Assembly (NCBI GenBank): GCA_000818945.1
Contig: KN805373.1
Coordinates: forward strand, 840,005 to 904,004
DNA length: 64,000 nucleotides
Direction: 5' to 3'
Origin: Schizochytrium sp. CCTCC M209059
Taxonomy: Eukaryota > Sar > Bigyra > Thraustochytrida > Thraustochytriidae
The notes under the pieces are model-generated. The model was not told where the DNA came from and did not search any database. It saw only the letters and a program-made list of their open reading frames with translations. Positions 63,901 to 64,000 of the stretch are shown here, piece by piece. The translations under genes and the position numbers were made by a program. The stretch's first letter is position 1; the number at the start of each line of letters is the position of its first letter.

Positions 63901-64000
63901 TGACTGGGCCTGGCTCGGCATGCATGCAGCTTTGGCTGCTCGGCGACTTCAGTCAGTCACCAGTGGCTACGTGATGGAGGCGGCGGGCAGGCTGGCGGGG
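60964..64000. other. Downstream region without convincing genes
   Basis: After the stop at 60963 come AT-rich and then mixed sequences with short frames on both strands. A frame at 62126-62360 contains LRGKLAGGMVAVKQ, which looks vaguely like the start of a kinase lobe, followed by a GTGAGC donor-like site at 62361. It lacks an ATG and any next exon I could find. A (C)16 run lies at 63280-63295 and GGTGGGTG tracts at about 63862-63890. No RNA gene or transposase was seen. Confidence 0.4.
63280..63295. repeat. (C)16 homopolymer
   Basis: Sixteen consecutive C, possibly a sequencing weak spot. Confidence 0.9.

Overview
The window is nuclear DNA of a eukaryote. It has long, mostly uninterrupted reading frames, a few short GT-AG introns (about 55-180 bases), head-to-head and tail-to-tail gene pairs, and intergenic DNA full of tri- and tetranucleotide microsatellites. 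The gene set is a MOK/LF4-type ciliary kinase, a kinesin-4-like motor, a plant/bacterial-type pantothenate synthetase, a PPR-SMR protein, TRAP-alpha, a nucleoplasmin-like histone chaperone and a Zn2Cys6 protein. With the GC-rich codons, this best fits a flagellated stramenopile, probably a thraustochytrid (labyrinthulomycete). The organism is an inference from gene content and style only.

Layout. 1-20.8 kb is gene dense: an unrecognised multi-exon gene cut by the window edge (minus), a SETD/LSMT-type SET protein (minus), a BolA (plus), a MOK kinase (minus), a His-rich CDF zinc transporter (minus), an MTQ2/N6AMT1 methyltransferase (plus), an ArfGAP-C2 protein (minus), pantothenate synthetase (minus), TRAP-alpha (plus), a double-SH3 protein (minus), a nucleoplasmin-like protein (plus) and a tandem DsbA/GST-kappa protein (minus). 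21-32.6 kb holds a second SET protein, a coiled-coil protein and a PPR-SMR protein (plus), an ABHD13/BEM46-type hydrolase (minus) and the kinesin (plus). 32.7-40.2 kb is one 2472-codon armadillo-type gene (minus). After a roughly 580-bp perfect GACA microsatellite comes a coiled-coil gene of unknown function (41.6-42.8 kb).

42.8-46.7 kb is gene poor. It contains the most unusual structure of the window: an imperfect inverted repeat with arms of about 450 bp (44187-44645 and 45410-45866) around a GC-rich hairpin and an assembly gap (45194-45409), followed by a very AT-rich island. 46.75-49.2 kb is a RhoGAP-like/SH3 gene (minus). 53.2-55.3 kb is a Zn2Cys6 protein and 58.0-61.0 kb an unrecognised 985-residue protein, both plus and both behind long microsatellite-rich leaders. 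Nothing convincing is coded in 61-64 kb.

The genes do not form an operon or obvious pathway cluster. Recurrent themes are purine-rich (GAA/GA) sense-strand leaders just before start codons, TAGGCCTA-type palindromes near several promoters, and 4-bp repeats in most divergent promoters. I saw no rRNA, tRNA, CRISPR array or recognisable transposase.
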